Origin: Morella rubra
Lineage: Eukaryota > Streptophyta > Magnoliopsida > Fagales > Myricaceae
NCBI GenBank assembly: GCA_003952965.2
Contig: CM025852.1
Coordinates: forward strand, 10,296,879 to 10,360,878
Direction: 5' to 3'
DNA: 64,000 nt
Shown here: positions 10,109 to 21,574 of the stretch, in pieces
How positions within the stretch are numbered: position 1 is the first letter of the stretch
How the letters are laid out: the number at the start of each line of letters is the position of its first letter
Program-made: the position numbers and the translations under genes
Notes under the pieces: generated by a model
Database searches by the model: none
Told to the model about the DNA's origin: nothing
The model's input: the letters and a program-made list of their open reading frames with translations, nothing else

Positions 10109-12822
10109 CAGCATTCCCCAATACACGGTTTATTGAGAAACAGAGACATCCTGCTATGTTTGTTGCGGAGGTAACTTCTTCAATCCCCGTTGGAAATGGC
10201 ACTCCGACAGCAACCTAACAATTTGGACCTTCGCGAAAACCCGACTTTCTGACCCTCAAATCACTCCCCCAGTGGTTGTTGATTTGCTTCTGCTTCTCCA
10301 ATTTGGATCGCTTAAGGACCAAGAGAAAGATACTATCATGGTTGTCCAAGCTACTCGTTTTCTTGCGAGCATTAATGTAACTGAAGTTTGAATATTACCT
10401 CTTGCGGAAGAAAGACCAGTTGCAAAGACTTCCCCAGTAGCTTGCCGGCCATGTCAAGAGCTGAGAAAATTGAGCAATGTCGTAGCACAAAACCAAATAC
10501 AACCCAGGAAACAAAAATTAGTTCTGAAGACTTCCCTAATAGCTAGCCGACCATGGCAACAGCATATTCAGCAATGTCTGAGTACAAAACCCGAAAAAAG
10601 CCAGCAAGTCCCAATGGAACGACGGGTCCCCATATTGTTTGGTGGACCCTTTGGTTCAGAAGCACAAAATTCATCCAATAAATAAACTTTCAGAAGATCA
10701 CCACTAGAACCGCATAAATTTGGAAGATGATCACATTACCAGATGGACATCTGAAATTATCTCGTGTCATCCTACTCCATTATAGCCACTCACAATTGTT
10801 GATGCTCAAACTTTTCAAATCCGTAGCTAGGGATCGAATTTTTACATTTTATAAGGAAGGATCAAACTTTTCAATTAGGCACATCTTTGACAGGACAAAT
10901 TGAAACTAAGCTAACCTCCAGCTGACAACCTAAAATATTATTTAACATTGGGATATTACATCCAAATTGTCAATTCTTTCAAACTTTCTCCCCGGTTATC
11001 CTCCCAAGATCAGGGAAATGATGTTGAAAAACTGAACATGTTCGTCTGCTTTCCTCTTGACACAGTCACTTCGCCAGCTAGCTTGTCAGCTTGCTTTTCT
11101 CTAAGTTGAATTCTTAACTTGGGAGAGTTTCTGCTCCTCAAGCTATTCTTACATCATGAACACCATGGGGTTTTTTATTTGCTACAAGAAAGTCAAAAGC
11201 GTGTTTAGCAATTAAGCCTAGAAGACCTGAACTCCAACTTCTGGAAAGAACTAATGAGCCAACCATAAAATTAGAACAAACTCTTGATCTTGCACTCTAC
11301 TCAGTACTAGATGGGACTGCGATAGTTCGCATATCTACCTGTCATCAAGAGAGGGGAGAAAAAAAAATGTTACAAATTGTGTCTCACATTATCAGTTTTC
11401 TACAACCTGAAAATACAAACATTTCTACAGGTAAAGCAATAAACGCTCTGCCCCTTTTCATAAATGAAGAATAAGGAGAATTAAATAAGAAATGAGAACC
11501 TCCTCTTTCTTTCTTTTTTCTCCTCAAAGCTATTACCCTATTTAGTCCCAAGTTCCCGCATTTTTCTACTTTTGCTACAGTTCAAACAATATTCACACCC
11601 AGAATTCAAGCCATTTTTTGTTTTGTCCCCTTTAAGTCAAAGACATTCCACATCGCTTTTCTAACGGAAGCTAAAAGATATCTTTTCTTACCTAGTGCAA
11701 TATTTACTGACTGTTTTTTCTGAGAGTCATATTCCATAACATAGACTGCCCAAGATCATTGATCCATGGCATTGGTGTTCCATCCACAACACCCACTTTT
11801 TTTGCTTTTCGATTTTCAAACACTGTTCAATTGAATATCTTCCAATTTGAATGTTTACTTTCTTTCTTTTGTTTCCCTCATATCCATCGACAACCCAATA
11901 CTGGGTAAGACAAATGAAAAATTATGGATATAACATTGTTAAACCTGCAGGAACCAAAATAATAGGGTTCCACTCAAGTGATACTCATACAATGAATTAG
12001 TTTACTCACGCATAACTTTAGATCTCTCAAAAACCAAACGACAGAGAAAAAAAGTTTAGCATTCTCTTTTCTTTTCCTCACCATTCAAACAAACCTTAAA
12101 AATGGTTTGCATGACAACCATCTGGAGAAGATCATCTAACCTTCATTTCAGTAGTTTTCAAGAGTAGCATTCTGTGGCATAAGGTCTCCATCTCCCCAAG
12201 ATGAATGTTCCTCAAATCTGTTGTGTTAGCTGCTTGTTGGTAATTTCAGTGTTTTACCAGAAACAACTTTAAAAATACAGAGGTAGTTACTAGTAAAGTC
12301 AGTGCATGAGAGCCCTCCTCACACAATAATAAACTTGAGGCTGTCATTTTTAAGACCAGATCTTTGTTACATTCAAAGTAGCACACCCAAAATTTCCACT
12401 TCTGACCCATTTATGATGTCCTCTCAAGAGCAGAATCTATCTCAAGTTTCTAAAGCTTTCATTGTGAGGCTAAAAAATAATTCTAGTGCTTTCCTCAACT
12501 TCTTCCGATCTTCACAGTCAAAACAAAACATTCTCCATAATGCCATCAAAAGCAAACAGCCTGCTCATCAATGTCTTTGGAACTTTGACATTCAGTCTTA
12601 CCTATTGGAGCTAACTGCAACTTTTTATCAGCGATTCTAATGTCTTTGAGCCTCTACTAATTATAACAGAAGCATGCTCAAAAAGCACTACAACGAGACA
12701 TTCTTGCTTCTTCTTCACAAGGTACTCATAAACAGATTCCTAAATACTACTCTTAAAGTAAAAATTTCCTTGCCTAAGACCTTTACAATGTCAAATACTT
12801 CAACAAGTTGAAAACTTGCTCT
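10109..12822. other. intergenic, no gene called
   Basis: Somewhat less AT-rich than its surroundings. An open stretch without an ATG on the plus strand at about 10150-10390 (about 80 codons, Cys- and Leu-rich) and a minus-strand stretch near 12550-12640 look mildly coding but match no family known to me. No splice-supported gene could be built. Confidence 0.4.
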
Positions 12823-13110
12823 TCATTGGTTTGATGAATGAAATACATTGCAATGTAGCAACAGCATATACCAACATGCCCACAGATGTGGCGGCTGAAA
12901 ATTATGAGGATGACCATTGATTTCAATAGAATTATTATCACCACCTGTTAGAGAACAGTCTACCATACAAGCTTCAGCAGCCGTGGCATCTACGACAGAC
13001 TCCTTGTCATCAAGGAAAACCAACTCAGTTCACCCATCAGCTGTTCTAAAAGAATTCTCATAACAGAAAGCATCTACACGTGTCTTACACACCGCACCAT
13101 CAGGAAATAT
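12823..13110 (-). pseudogene. coding-like Cys-rich remnant, unidentified
   Basis: On the minus strand from about 13110 the reading is DGAVCKTRVDAFCYENSFRT, then one TGA, then in the same frame LVFLDDKESVVDATAAEACM and a Gly/Asn/His-rich end running to a stop at 12823. Composition is protein-like over about 95 codons. A single in-frame stop near 13041 and the absence of plausible flanking exons suggest a decayed exon, or non-coding exons of the NFD6-like gene just upstream. I do not recognise the family. Confidence 0.35.
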
Positions 13111-13460
13111 ATTCTGTGGTTGTTAGAATTGTTACAGTGTATATATATACCTGTGTGTACGTCTGAATATAGGCAAGGAAGATCATTCTTTATTCTAGCA
13201 TATCTTTTCTGTTACAAGTCTCTTCACCACCCAAAAATAAAGAATCAAAGTAAAGCTACTAAGAGAGTTAGACGCTTCTTGCAATTAAACCGGAATATTT
13301 CTACTAGTTATTCACTGCATCAGTACCCGTCATAGTGTACCATTCTCTAGAATGTAACTATCCCCATCAATGTGCGCTGTGATGATGTTGTCATCGCTGA
13401 TGAGCAAGTTGCTGAAGTTTATTTTCAGTGTCTTCAGAAATGAGGAGTTCCAATTTCAAC

Positions 13461-14028
13461 TCAAAAATCTCTGCTTTCACCTAGAATAAGTGAGAATACA
13501 ATTTTAAGACCGTGAAGGTTTTCGTACAATTACCAGAGGAAGCTCCAACTTCCTTTAGACTATCCCATTGCTTGCAACATACTAAAACATAGCCTGTAAT
13601 ACATATTAATAACAAGCAGAGCGACATCGTCACATACCTTCGGTAGAGGTGCTAGCTTCGCTGGGGAGCTTGGAGACAAGGCAAGCGGAAGCGATGGCGG
13701 AGTGCACGGGTTTAAGAGATGCCAGTTCTCGTAGGATCAACCTTTTTAAGCCCGTCACAATTCAAAACAGGCCTTAGATATAAGCATAAGATCATACAGA
13801 GAGAGAGAGATAGCAGAAGAAGAAGAAGAAGAAGAAGTTGATGCAGAAGAAAGAATAGTACTTTAGAGGAGGCGGAGGGAAAATTGGTGCTTGACGACGC
13901 ACAAAATTGGATGGAAGCGTCGGTACTGAGAACCCTCTTGTCACTGAATAAGAAAAAGAAGAAGTTTTAGATGTTCTAGACATAGCACGCACCAGTGTGG
14001 ATCTTCCAGCAGCCAGCGAAGCCGCCAT
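13461..14028 (-). CDS. small NFD6-like protein, probably mitochondrial
   Basis: Three exons on the minus strand: 14028-13862, 13741-13638 and 13480-13461, joined by GT-AG introns with consistent phase and giving about 96 residues. The N-terminus MAASLAAGRSTLVRAMSRTS is rich in Arg, Ser and Ala without acids, as in a mitochondrial presequence. Exon 2 carries RELASLKPVHSAIASA followed by LVSKLPSEAS, the conserved core (RELxxLxPxHSAIASARL) of small plant proteins related to NUCLEAR FUSION DEFECTIVE 6. NFD6 is needed for karyogamy in Arabidopsis and is mitochondrial; this paralogue's role is not known. Length fits the family (about 90-105). Exon 3 is only 20 coding bases. An acceptor 12 bases further in would give a longer tail that stops near 13390. 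Exons 1-2 are well supported, exon 3 less so. Confidence 0.68.
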
Positions 14029-14370
14029 TGTTATAGTTTCTCTCACTCTCACTCGCACTCTCTTCCCCTGAAAAAACCCCCACCAGAGGTCCAGACTCCA
14101 GACGAGCATTCGGAAACGAAATGGTGGTCGTATTGGACTGGGCCGCCTCAGATACCCGCCCCATTACATTGTGTGGACCCGAATTAAAATGGATCTTACC
14201 GCGCATATAGCCCTTGTTCTATATAAAAGAGACTTTTTTTTTTTTTTTTTTTTTTTTGAGCTAAGGAACGCCAAAAGGGATGATACTAGCAAAAGAAAAT
14301 TTTGGGATCCCATTAATAAATAAAATCAATGGTCCAGATTGAGTTTGAAAAAAAAACTACAAAGGAAACT

Positions 14371-14645
14371 ATTCTTTTTTTTAGGTAACAAGAGAGATTC
14401 AGACACTCATTCACGTGTACAGAACTCGGACAGACCTGACCCAGTATCTGCACGAGTTGGGTTCAACACCACAAGATACCTTGAGTCGTGCAGCCCCCCA
14501 AAATATACATGTCAGGTAAGTCCAGTTTTACCATCGAGACGGTTCTAAAGAATTGTTTGTACCTGTAAGAATTCGAACCTCAGCCCTTATGGGGAGCACA
14601 CCCTTAAGCTTTAAGTCTTAACCACCCAAACTAATCCTTGGGGTT
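14371..14645 (-). mobile_element. tRNA-derived SINE
   Basis: On the minus strand the unit begins with an A-box-like GGGTGGTTAAGACTTAAAG, has the B-box-like GAGGTTCGAATTC about 40 bases later, and ends in an A-tail (T-run at 14374-14382 on the plus strand). It is flanked by near-identical short repeats, AAAGGAAACT at 14361-14370 and AAAGAAACT at 14646-14654, as left by LINE-type integration. Non-coding. Confidence 0.65.
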
Positions 14646-14969
14646 AAAGAAACTGCTTTCAATCCAAAGGCACATTGGCTAAATCATTCTAGACGGTTTG
14701 ATTTCATTCATTAATGTGTTGGCTGAATGAAGTCTGCTAAAAGACACATTAGGACCTTACTGTTAGGATTAAATCCAAAACCAATTGCACCACCCATAAA
14801 AAATTAAAAATTCTTCATATCGGAGAAATGGGAAATTAATGGGAATTTTTGAAATTTTGAAGTTCGTTTCCTCATATATTCATCATCATCAACAGCCTCC
14901 TTCATATTCCCATAAGTGAAGATGGAAACATTCTTTCTCAAGTAAATAGAGAACTACATATATTTACAA

Positions 14970-17900
14970 TTAAAACTCTTCATCATTAGCAATCGATCTT
15001 GTGATGGGTATTGACCATCTACCCAAATGAGCAGTGTAATTTATACACCTGATGACACCTCTTCCAGTAGGTCCATCAGGGAAGTCGAGGACACTTACGC
15101 TCCCTGCATCAAGATGAAATGATCCCATCCATTCTTTAGTCAGATTGAGGCAATGCCCCATCAATGCTATGTGAATTGCAGGGTGGCCAACTACTATCAA
15201 TATCTTTTCCGGCTCGGATTCGTCGGAGAGTTCACTCAACAGAGACTGCCAAGCCTTCTCAGACTGATGCCAAACTCCTGTCGTGATTGTATCCTCATAT
15301 TCATTTAACCAACCGGGCTGAAGAGCTGAAACGTCAGTTGCAGCCTGTAGAAAACAAGAGGAGACAGATAGGTTACATGTGAATCAACCAAACACACCAT
15401 ATAGAGTTCAACCTTTAGCCAATCTTCAGTTTATTTTTTTTCTTTGGGTGATTGAGCCAATCTTTAATTTCTTTCTGGTCTGTCAAGCTTCAATAAGAGA
15501 CATATGTCTTTACTTATACATATAGCATATGCACGTACATATTGCAGTCCATTTCATATCCCCTCGTGCCTTCAGTAGCTAACTAGAAATTGATAAACAT
15601 GTTGAGTAATGATTAGGGATTTAAGGGAACGATGTGCTGTTATCTTTTCTATCACTCTGCTGAGTCACCAGTTAGATATGCCATGAAGACTATTAAATCG
15701 TCTCAGATTCCTGTCTTTTGCAACCATAAACGAAATGGAGAAAATTAATATTAAGATATCCTGCCCTATTTGATTGTTGAAGGATGCTTTCAACATCAAG
15801 GTACTCCATCTGCTTCGTCTCCACATAGCGTGGAACACAGTCAGCACCCAAGCAATCGGCAGCTTCTTGTACCTACAAAAAATAAGGCTAGCTGGAGTAA
15901 AAAAATGCATGTCACCTCCTGACAGACATTTGAGAGAGAGAGAGAGGGAGGGTGAAGAGAGCATTTCGCTATATCCTCACTAAACACCCTTAACAAGGAA
16001 CTTACTCTAGAGATGGCCATGGCTGTCTCAGCACAAGCTTTCTTCGGACTGCTAATTATAGAACCCACTTTCAAATCAAGAAGTATCTCTGCAATTTTCT
16101 GGGACTGTCATTTTCCACCAAAGAAAGTCAGGTTTATGAATTTGCAACATATTGTATGCATATTTATAAAAGCTCTACCTGTATAATCCCAAGCATGTTC
16201 ATTTGTAGATCCCCAGAATCAGCGATGCTAGCCTGTGGATACAGAGTTATTATTTCATAGACTGTCGAACCATTGAAGGGTAATAAGTATACGTTAATTA
16301 AAGTCACTCTAAAATTGAAACTTCTAAGTTTAACACATAGTATAAAACTTACCACTCGTCTTACACCAAACCCCCCCCCCCCCTCTCAACAAGAAGAAAC
16401 CTCGGTTTATACTATCATGGATATGTAGCTCAACATCACACAAGACCATTTGTGAGCTATTCTAACCCGTGTCTACTTCTTTTCCATACTTAGTTTTGTG
16501 ATGCTGCTGATACAGAACTGTTTCCTTATCAGAACGTATTTAAACTCCCAGTATATTTTCGTGCTAGTCAAATATCTCCCCAATGACTCACTTATACTTT
16601 TATTTCAGCAAGGAATCTCATGCACAGTATTTCTGCAAATCGAAATTTCTTCCGATATTGTCCAGTACAGTCTTGCCCAATCGTATATCTGACATGCATC
16701 ACACAGAAGTGGCTCTTATAGTTTTTCACTACATATCAAATTTCTTATTGATAGATGATGAGTAAGAGAGCACATGGGAGACAAACAGATTATTTCTGTG
16801 CCCTACGCATGTGTATTGCATTATGATGTAATATCAACAACATTGTTTCCATCCCCATTATTCATTATTCCTATATCTCAGGCAGCATCACATACAACCT
16901 TATTAGTAGGACCACAATTTTCTCATATTGCAGACAGACATGAAGGAAATACACACTAACTAGTTTTTCTTCTGATCAAGCCCTAAAATCAAAGAAAACT
17001 ATGACAAAGGAGAAGTCAGATGAATGTGATTATGCGCAGAAACTATCTGGACACTTTTTGGCTGTTCCTTCTTACTTCTGTATTACTTTGTTTGGCTCCA
17101 TGACAGACGAGTATGATCCGCTTACTGGTTTTCCTGCCTGCTCCAGTAGCAATAGGTGAATTTGGGGTCTGCATCAATAGGTCAATACCATTTAAAGGAG
17201 AGCACAACCTGCTATATGACCTACATAACATTAAAAGTGTTGTCACCGTGCAAACGAATAAAAGAAATTGAAAACAATATACATAAACAAGAGAAAGGAT
17301 TCCTTTGCCATTTAATCTTCACATATCCACATATTCAACGTATATGAGAACCCCAAACCTCAATCATGTTGTATAGAGTACAGAATCCTTGAGACAAATC
17401 ACTTTCAATATACATAAACAAAAGAGAGCAGTGCCTTAAAGTTTGTCATATGAGGTCAAGTGTATCGAAAAGGTCATTTCTCATATAATAGCAATTAACA
17501 ATGATATTTGTATTCAAGAATAAAAACCGCAGCTAAGAGTAAAGAAATCTAAGATGAACTACAACGTACATGGGGCTGCCAAATGCATTTGAAACTAGAA
17601 AGTGAGCAACAACTGAATCTAATCTACTGTATCCTATGGAACAGCAGTTAAACCAGCATATAGGAGTAAAGTCCTTAAAAGAAAATGGTATAAGAGTATT
17701 TCCATTGTGGAAAACCTCAAATGAATGAGTTTCGAGAGGTGAAAGAATCAGTACTACCTATCCAAGTTCATAATAATATGTCACAGAACCAACATTACAA
17801 ATACAATGAGACCAATATAGTTATTCAAAGATCTTGGCTTTTTGCTATTCCCAAAGAAACCACCAATAGGTGGCGTACTTCCTTTTAGAAGATCAGATTC

Positions 17901-19765
17901 TGTCAACCAACATTATTATGCATTTATGTACGAGCAAAACATACATTCACAAAAAGGGCCCAGAAATCGCGAATCCTCACAAATACACAGAACAGCATTA
18001 AAACACGAAACGGAAAAATGGTTATACCCCATCCCACTACAAAGAATGTAAACCCACATTATTATTTTGGTTGAACACAAAACATCTCGGTGTTATGAAG
18101 TATGTTAGGTATTTTAGCTATCAGACATCTTTACCACGACTAAGTTTTGTACAAGAAGAAGCAATATTTTGGATGACTAGAACTGAACTTTTCTGACTAC
18201 TTGGTTTTCCAAATTATAACACAAGTTAGCCCTCCAATAGCCAAACAAATAATGCCCTTAAAATGGAAGCCATTCAACTATAACAGTTCGAAAACATACT
18301 GCATACAGCCAGAAGCATTACATTTATTTTACTAACACTATCTTTCACACGATAGCCCAAGAAAATATGACAGTACAAAACATAGAGTTGCCTATCGATT
18401 TTTGTCAGTAAGGATGTCATATACCTGATTTAACCGATTTAGGCAAATGAATGGTGATCCACCCTCAGGTCGAGGGGTAAAATCAAGCACGCTGACACCA
18501 CAATTGCTCTGAAGTAAAATCCTAAAATACTCTGTCCCCAAACCTACTTTCCAATAAAGAGAGAAACTACTTTCAAAATCACTTTATGGATAGTTAAACA
18601 TCAAGTAACAGAAATAACAAAATTAGTACCGATTGCTGTTGCAACGAGAGCCTGATTAACAGCATTGTGTGCAACCACAAGCACAGACCTGCTTTCATGA
18701 GCTAAGATTTTATTCCAACAGCTTCTAGCACGCACCCACAACTCTCTCACTGGATAATGATCATCTATGTTGAAATTCGCAGCATCTAGCTGCCATTGAC
18801 GATAAGCTGTGCCAAACTTCGCTTTCCCCTCATGCTTCAAGAGGCCCTAAATTCCACCAATAAACTCAGCAACCATGACAAATATCCGAGTTACCTATAA
18901 TTCAACTAAAATTCACCTGAAAATAAGAAATGAAACAGAGAGTAAGGAAAATTGTGAAAGCGAACTAACTTGGAAGGAATATAAGTCAATTTCTCTCAAT
19001 TCAGAGTCCGTAATAATCTCCTCCTCACGAGCTCCCCATATGATCTCCGCTGTTCTTTTTGATCGAATCAAGGGACTGAAAGAAAGAGTCTAACTTAGCA
19101 AAGTAATTTACACAAATCATGAACTAACGGATTCAATTGATCCATTATTTCATACAACTAAAACGCAAAACCCGGAAGCAGAAAATGATAGTTCGCGGAT
19201 AAAAAATACGAAAGTGAAAAAAAATTAATAATACTGAAATTATCCCTATGACCAAAAATGAAAATCTTACTTTAGCCGAAGCATTGCCACACTGATTGAA
19301 TCAAGATACGAAGTAATCAATTGAACTGAAGCAATTTAAGTAGCATTATGAAGTACTTATTCGAGCCAAGAAAAGGAAGCCAAATGGTTTTGATAACTGA
19401 AGCAATAAAAAAGTACTTCCAGAACCAAACCTGGAGAAACAGACATCAAAGGAGTCGTCGATGAGCATCTGGCGCGAGGTCTCGGCCTGAGCCTCACCTT
19501 TCTTGGTGAGGACAGAGAAATCGGAGCTCCCTTGGATTCGACCCTCCTCGTTCCACGTGCTCTGCCCATGCCTCACCAGGACCACCCTCTTCGCGGACTT
19601 TATCGGCGGGAACGGAGCCGAAGTGTACAGCTCCGAGCTCAGCTCTCTCTCCTGGACACTCGAGGAGGAACGGATTACGAAGCTAAGGTTCGGTCTGGTA
19701 GAGGTGGGGAGGGGGACAAGACGGTTGTGGAGGAGGAGAGGGGGTGCGATAGAAACCATCTGCAA
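14970..19765 (-). CDS. CA1P: 2-carboxy-D-arabinitol-1-phosphatase-like, chloroplast
   Basis: Nine exons on the minus strand: 19765-19431, 19075-18970, 18846-18630, 18543-18425, 17168-17076, 16232-16179, 16104-16006, 15872-15765 and 15344-14970, with phases that agree throughout and about 501 residues. CA1Pase removes phosphate from the nocturnal Rubisco inhibitor carboxyarabinitol 1-phosphate in the stroma. Residues 1 to about 50 are Ser/Pro/Arg-rich, like a transit peptide. Domain 1 has the histidine-phosphatase signature LVRHGQSTWNEEGRIQG (His66) and a second His in VVAHNAVNQ (His207). A second related domain has LVCHGAKQ (His282, with Cys where Arg is usual) and VVGHPAIH (His431). This two-domain plan and length match the plant protein (Arabidopsis At5g22620, about 480 residues). 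A second Met lies two codons in. Exon 8 has no GT at its expected end: GC after 15765 is the simplest donor, while a GT after 15732 would add 11 residues. Confidence 0.85.
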
Positions 19766-19957
19766 TTGTTTTGGGCTTTCGGTTTTTTTTTTTTTGTTCC
19801 CTTCGTCTTCTTTCTTTTTTATGGTTCGCGCTCTAATTCGTTGGGAGTTTTTGACCGTTAAGTATTGTATGGTTACCGTTGTTTCCAGTTGATCGAAGCG
19901 GAACCAAAAAAAAAAAACTTAATCGAAGAGGAGGGAGAGGCTGGTCACCGACAGACT

Positions 19958-19967
19958 GACACGTGTC
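19958..19967. promoter_or_regulatory. G-box palindrome upstream of the CA1P-like gene
   Basis: GACACGTGTC, a 10-base palindrome with a CACGTG core, lies about 195 bp upstream of the start codon. G-boxes bind bZIP and bHLH factors and are frequent in light-regulated chloroplast genes. The MITE at 19991 begins 24 bases further upstream. Confidence 0.5.
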
Positions 19968-19990
19968 TAATTTCAAAGAGATTTATTCTA

Positions 19991-20389
19991 GGGGAAAATA
20001 CAATTTTTCACCCACAAACTACCAGGTAGTAACATATTGTACTCCAAACTATCATCTTTAAGACATTGCACCCTCAAACTACCAATGTTAGACACTTTGC
20101 ACCCTAAATTATTCACTTTGATACATTACACTCTTTAACTACTAATATTAAATATTTTACACCCTCCATTTGATAATAATACTTTTAAAAAATTAATAAA
20201 TTGACAATAATATCTTCAATATATGCAAAATAGGTCAAGAGCATTATCATTATTTTAGTCTGAAAATTTGATAAAAGGTGCAAAGTGTTAAAAATTGACA
20301 GTTAGAGGGTGGAATGTATCAAAATTAGTAGTTTAAGGTGTAAAGTATAAAACTTATGGTAGTTCATAGGTGAAAAGTGTATTTTCTCC
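19991..20389. mobile_element. MITE with 9-bp target duplication
   Basis: The left end GGGGAAAATACAATTTTTCA and the inverted right end GGAGAAAATACACTTTTCAC are clear terminal inverted repeats. Flanks are TTTATTCTA (19982-19990) and TTTGTTCTA (20390-20398), a 9-base target duplication with one mismatch. Length is 399 bp, fold-back inside, no coding. It sits in the upstream region of the CA1P-like gene. Confidence 0.75.
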
Positions 20390-20629
20390 TTTGTTCTATT
20401 TTGTTAAAAAATTATTATTTAAAATATTTTAGTTTATCATAAATAAACAATTAATAGAAACAAATGTAATTAAAAAAAAAAAGATACAAAAAAAAAATTA
20501 AATGAATAAGGAGAAAAATTTAGCCAACCTTTGGATGCACTCCAAAATTTTTCTACAACCAACTTTTCACATACCACAACCTTTTAAAAACTCCAACAAT
20601 TTTTTTTTCACAAATTTTAATAAAATTTA

Positions 20630-21003
20630 AGAAAAAATACACTTTGCACCCCTAAATATGGTATAATGACACTTTATACCTCGTCTTTAATTTCGTGACA
20701 TTGAGCTCTCATGCTTCGATTTTCGGCAATTTGCATTCTCCTGTTAAATGGACCGTTAAAACTAACAAAAAATAGAGAACAAGACGTTTTTGTCTCAAAA
20801 AAACGTTTTATGCTTTGTTGGATAATTGAGAGCAAAAACATCTTCTTCTTTTTTCTATTTTCCGTTAGTTTTAACAGTTTGTTTAACGAGAGAATGCAAG
20901 CCTTCGAAAATCGAAACTTGAATGACTCAATATCAAAAAAATTAAAAGATGAAATGCAAAGTTTCAGTACCTAATACTTGGAAGTGCAAAATGTAATTTC
21001 ACC
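20630..21003. mobile_element. MITE with perfect 9-bp target duplication
   Basis: The left end AGAAAAAATACACTTTGCAC pairs with the inverted right end GGTGAAATTACATTTTGCAC. Both flanks are TAAAATTTA (20621-20629 and 21004-21012). The middle is also an inverted repeat (GTTAAAACTAAC near 20754 against its complement near 20867), so the whole 374 bp can fold on itself. The short open frame inside is incidental. Confidence 0.75.
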
Positions 21004-21213
21004 TAAAATTTATCTCTCATAAAAAAAATCACCAAAAAAATATTTTACCCATCTAAGAACTTATAATTATAATTAAAAAATAATTTAAATGCAGCAAAAG
21101 TTATTGTCAATGCGTTGAAGGAGGAAAAAAAATGGCAAATTCCATCCATCAAGGAAGATTTGCGAGATGGGATTCAAGTTAACATGGATATTTTTGAATA
21201 CTCAATCCACAAG

Positions 21214-21409
21214 TTTTTTTTTTTTTAGGTCATTAAAGAATGGACCATCACGAAACTAAGTCGAAGTTTACTATCACTTAAATTTAAAATTTCACGTACC
21301 GCGGCGATCACCAAAACATAATAGGACTACTTTAATTTAAACCTTCGTTAAAAGTAAGTCTTAGATCCTAAATACAACTCGCACATCACTAAACTACCAC
21401 CCTTATTAG
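21214..21409 (-). mobile_element. SINE-like retroposon with about 15-bp target duplication
   Basis: The plus strand shows a T-run at 21214-21226, the A-tail of a minus-strand retroposon. The insert is bounded by TACTCAATCCACAAG (21199-21213) and TACTCAATCCACGAG (21410-21424), a 15-base duplication with one mismatch. Its start on the minus strand, GGGTGGTAGTTTAGTGATG, resembles a tRNA A-box region; the B box is degenerate. Confidence 0.65.
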
Positions 21410-21574
21410 TACTCAATCCACGAGCTTCTTGTGAAAATAATGTTTCTAATTGCTTCAGGATTAATTCGATGAATTCAGTTAGTTCTTGCACGATGAACAA
21501 TGAATGGAAATTTAGAAGAAAAAAAATGAATGGAAAAGAGGATCCTTTTGGTGAAGCCCGTACTAATTTGGGCC

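Noticed and set aside
10150..10690. Open stretch without ATG (about 80 codons) and a nearby 71-codon frame
   Set aside because: Mildly protein-like, but no family match, splice sites or conservation could be argued.
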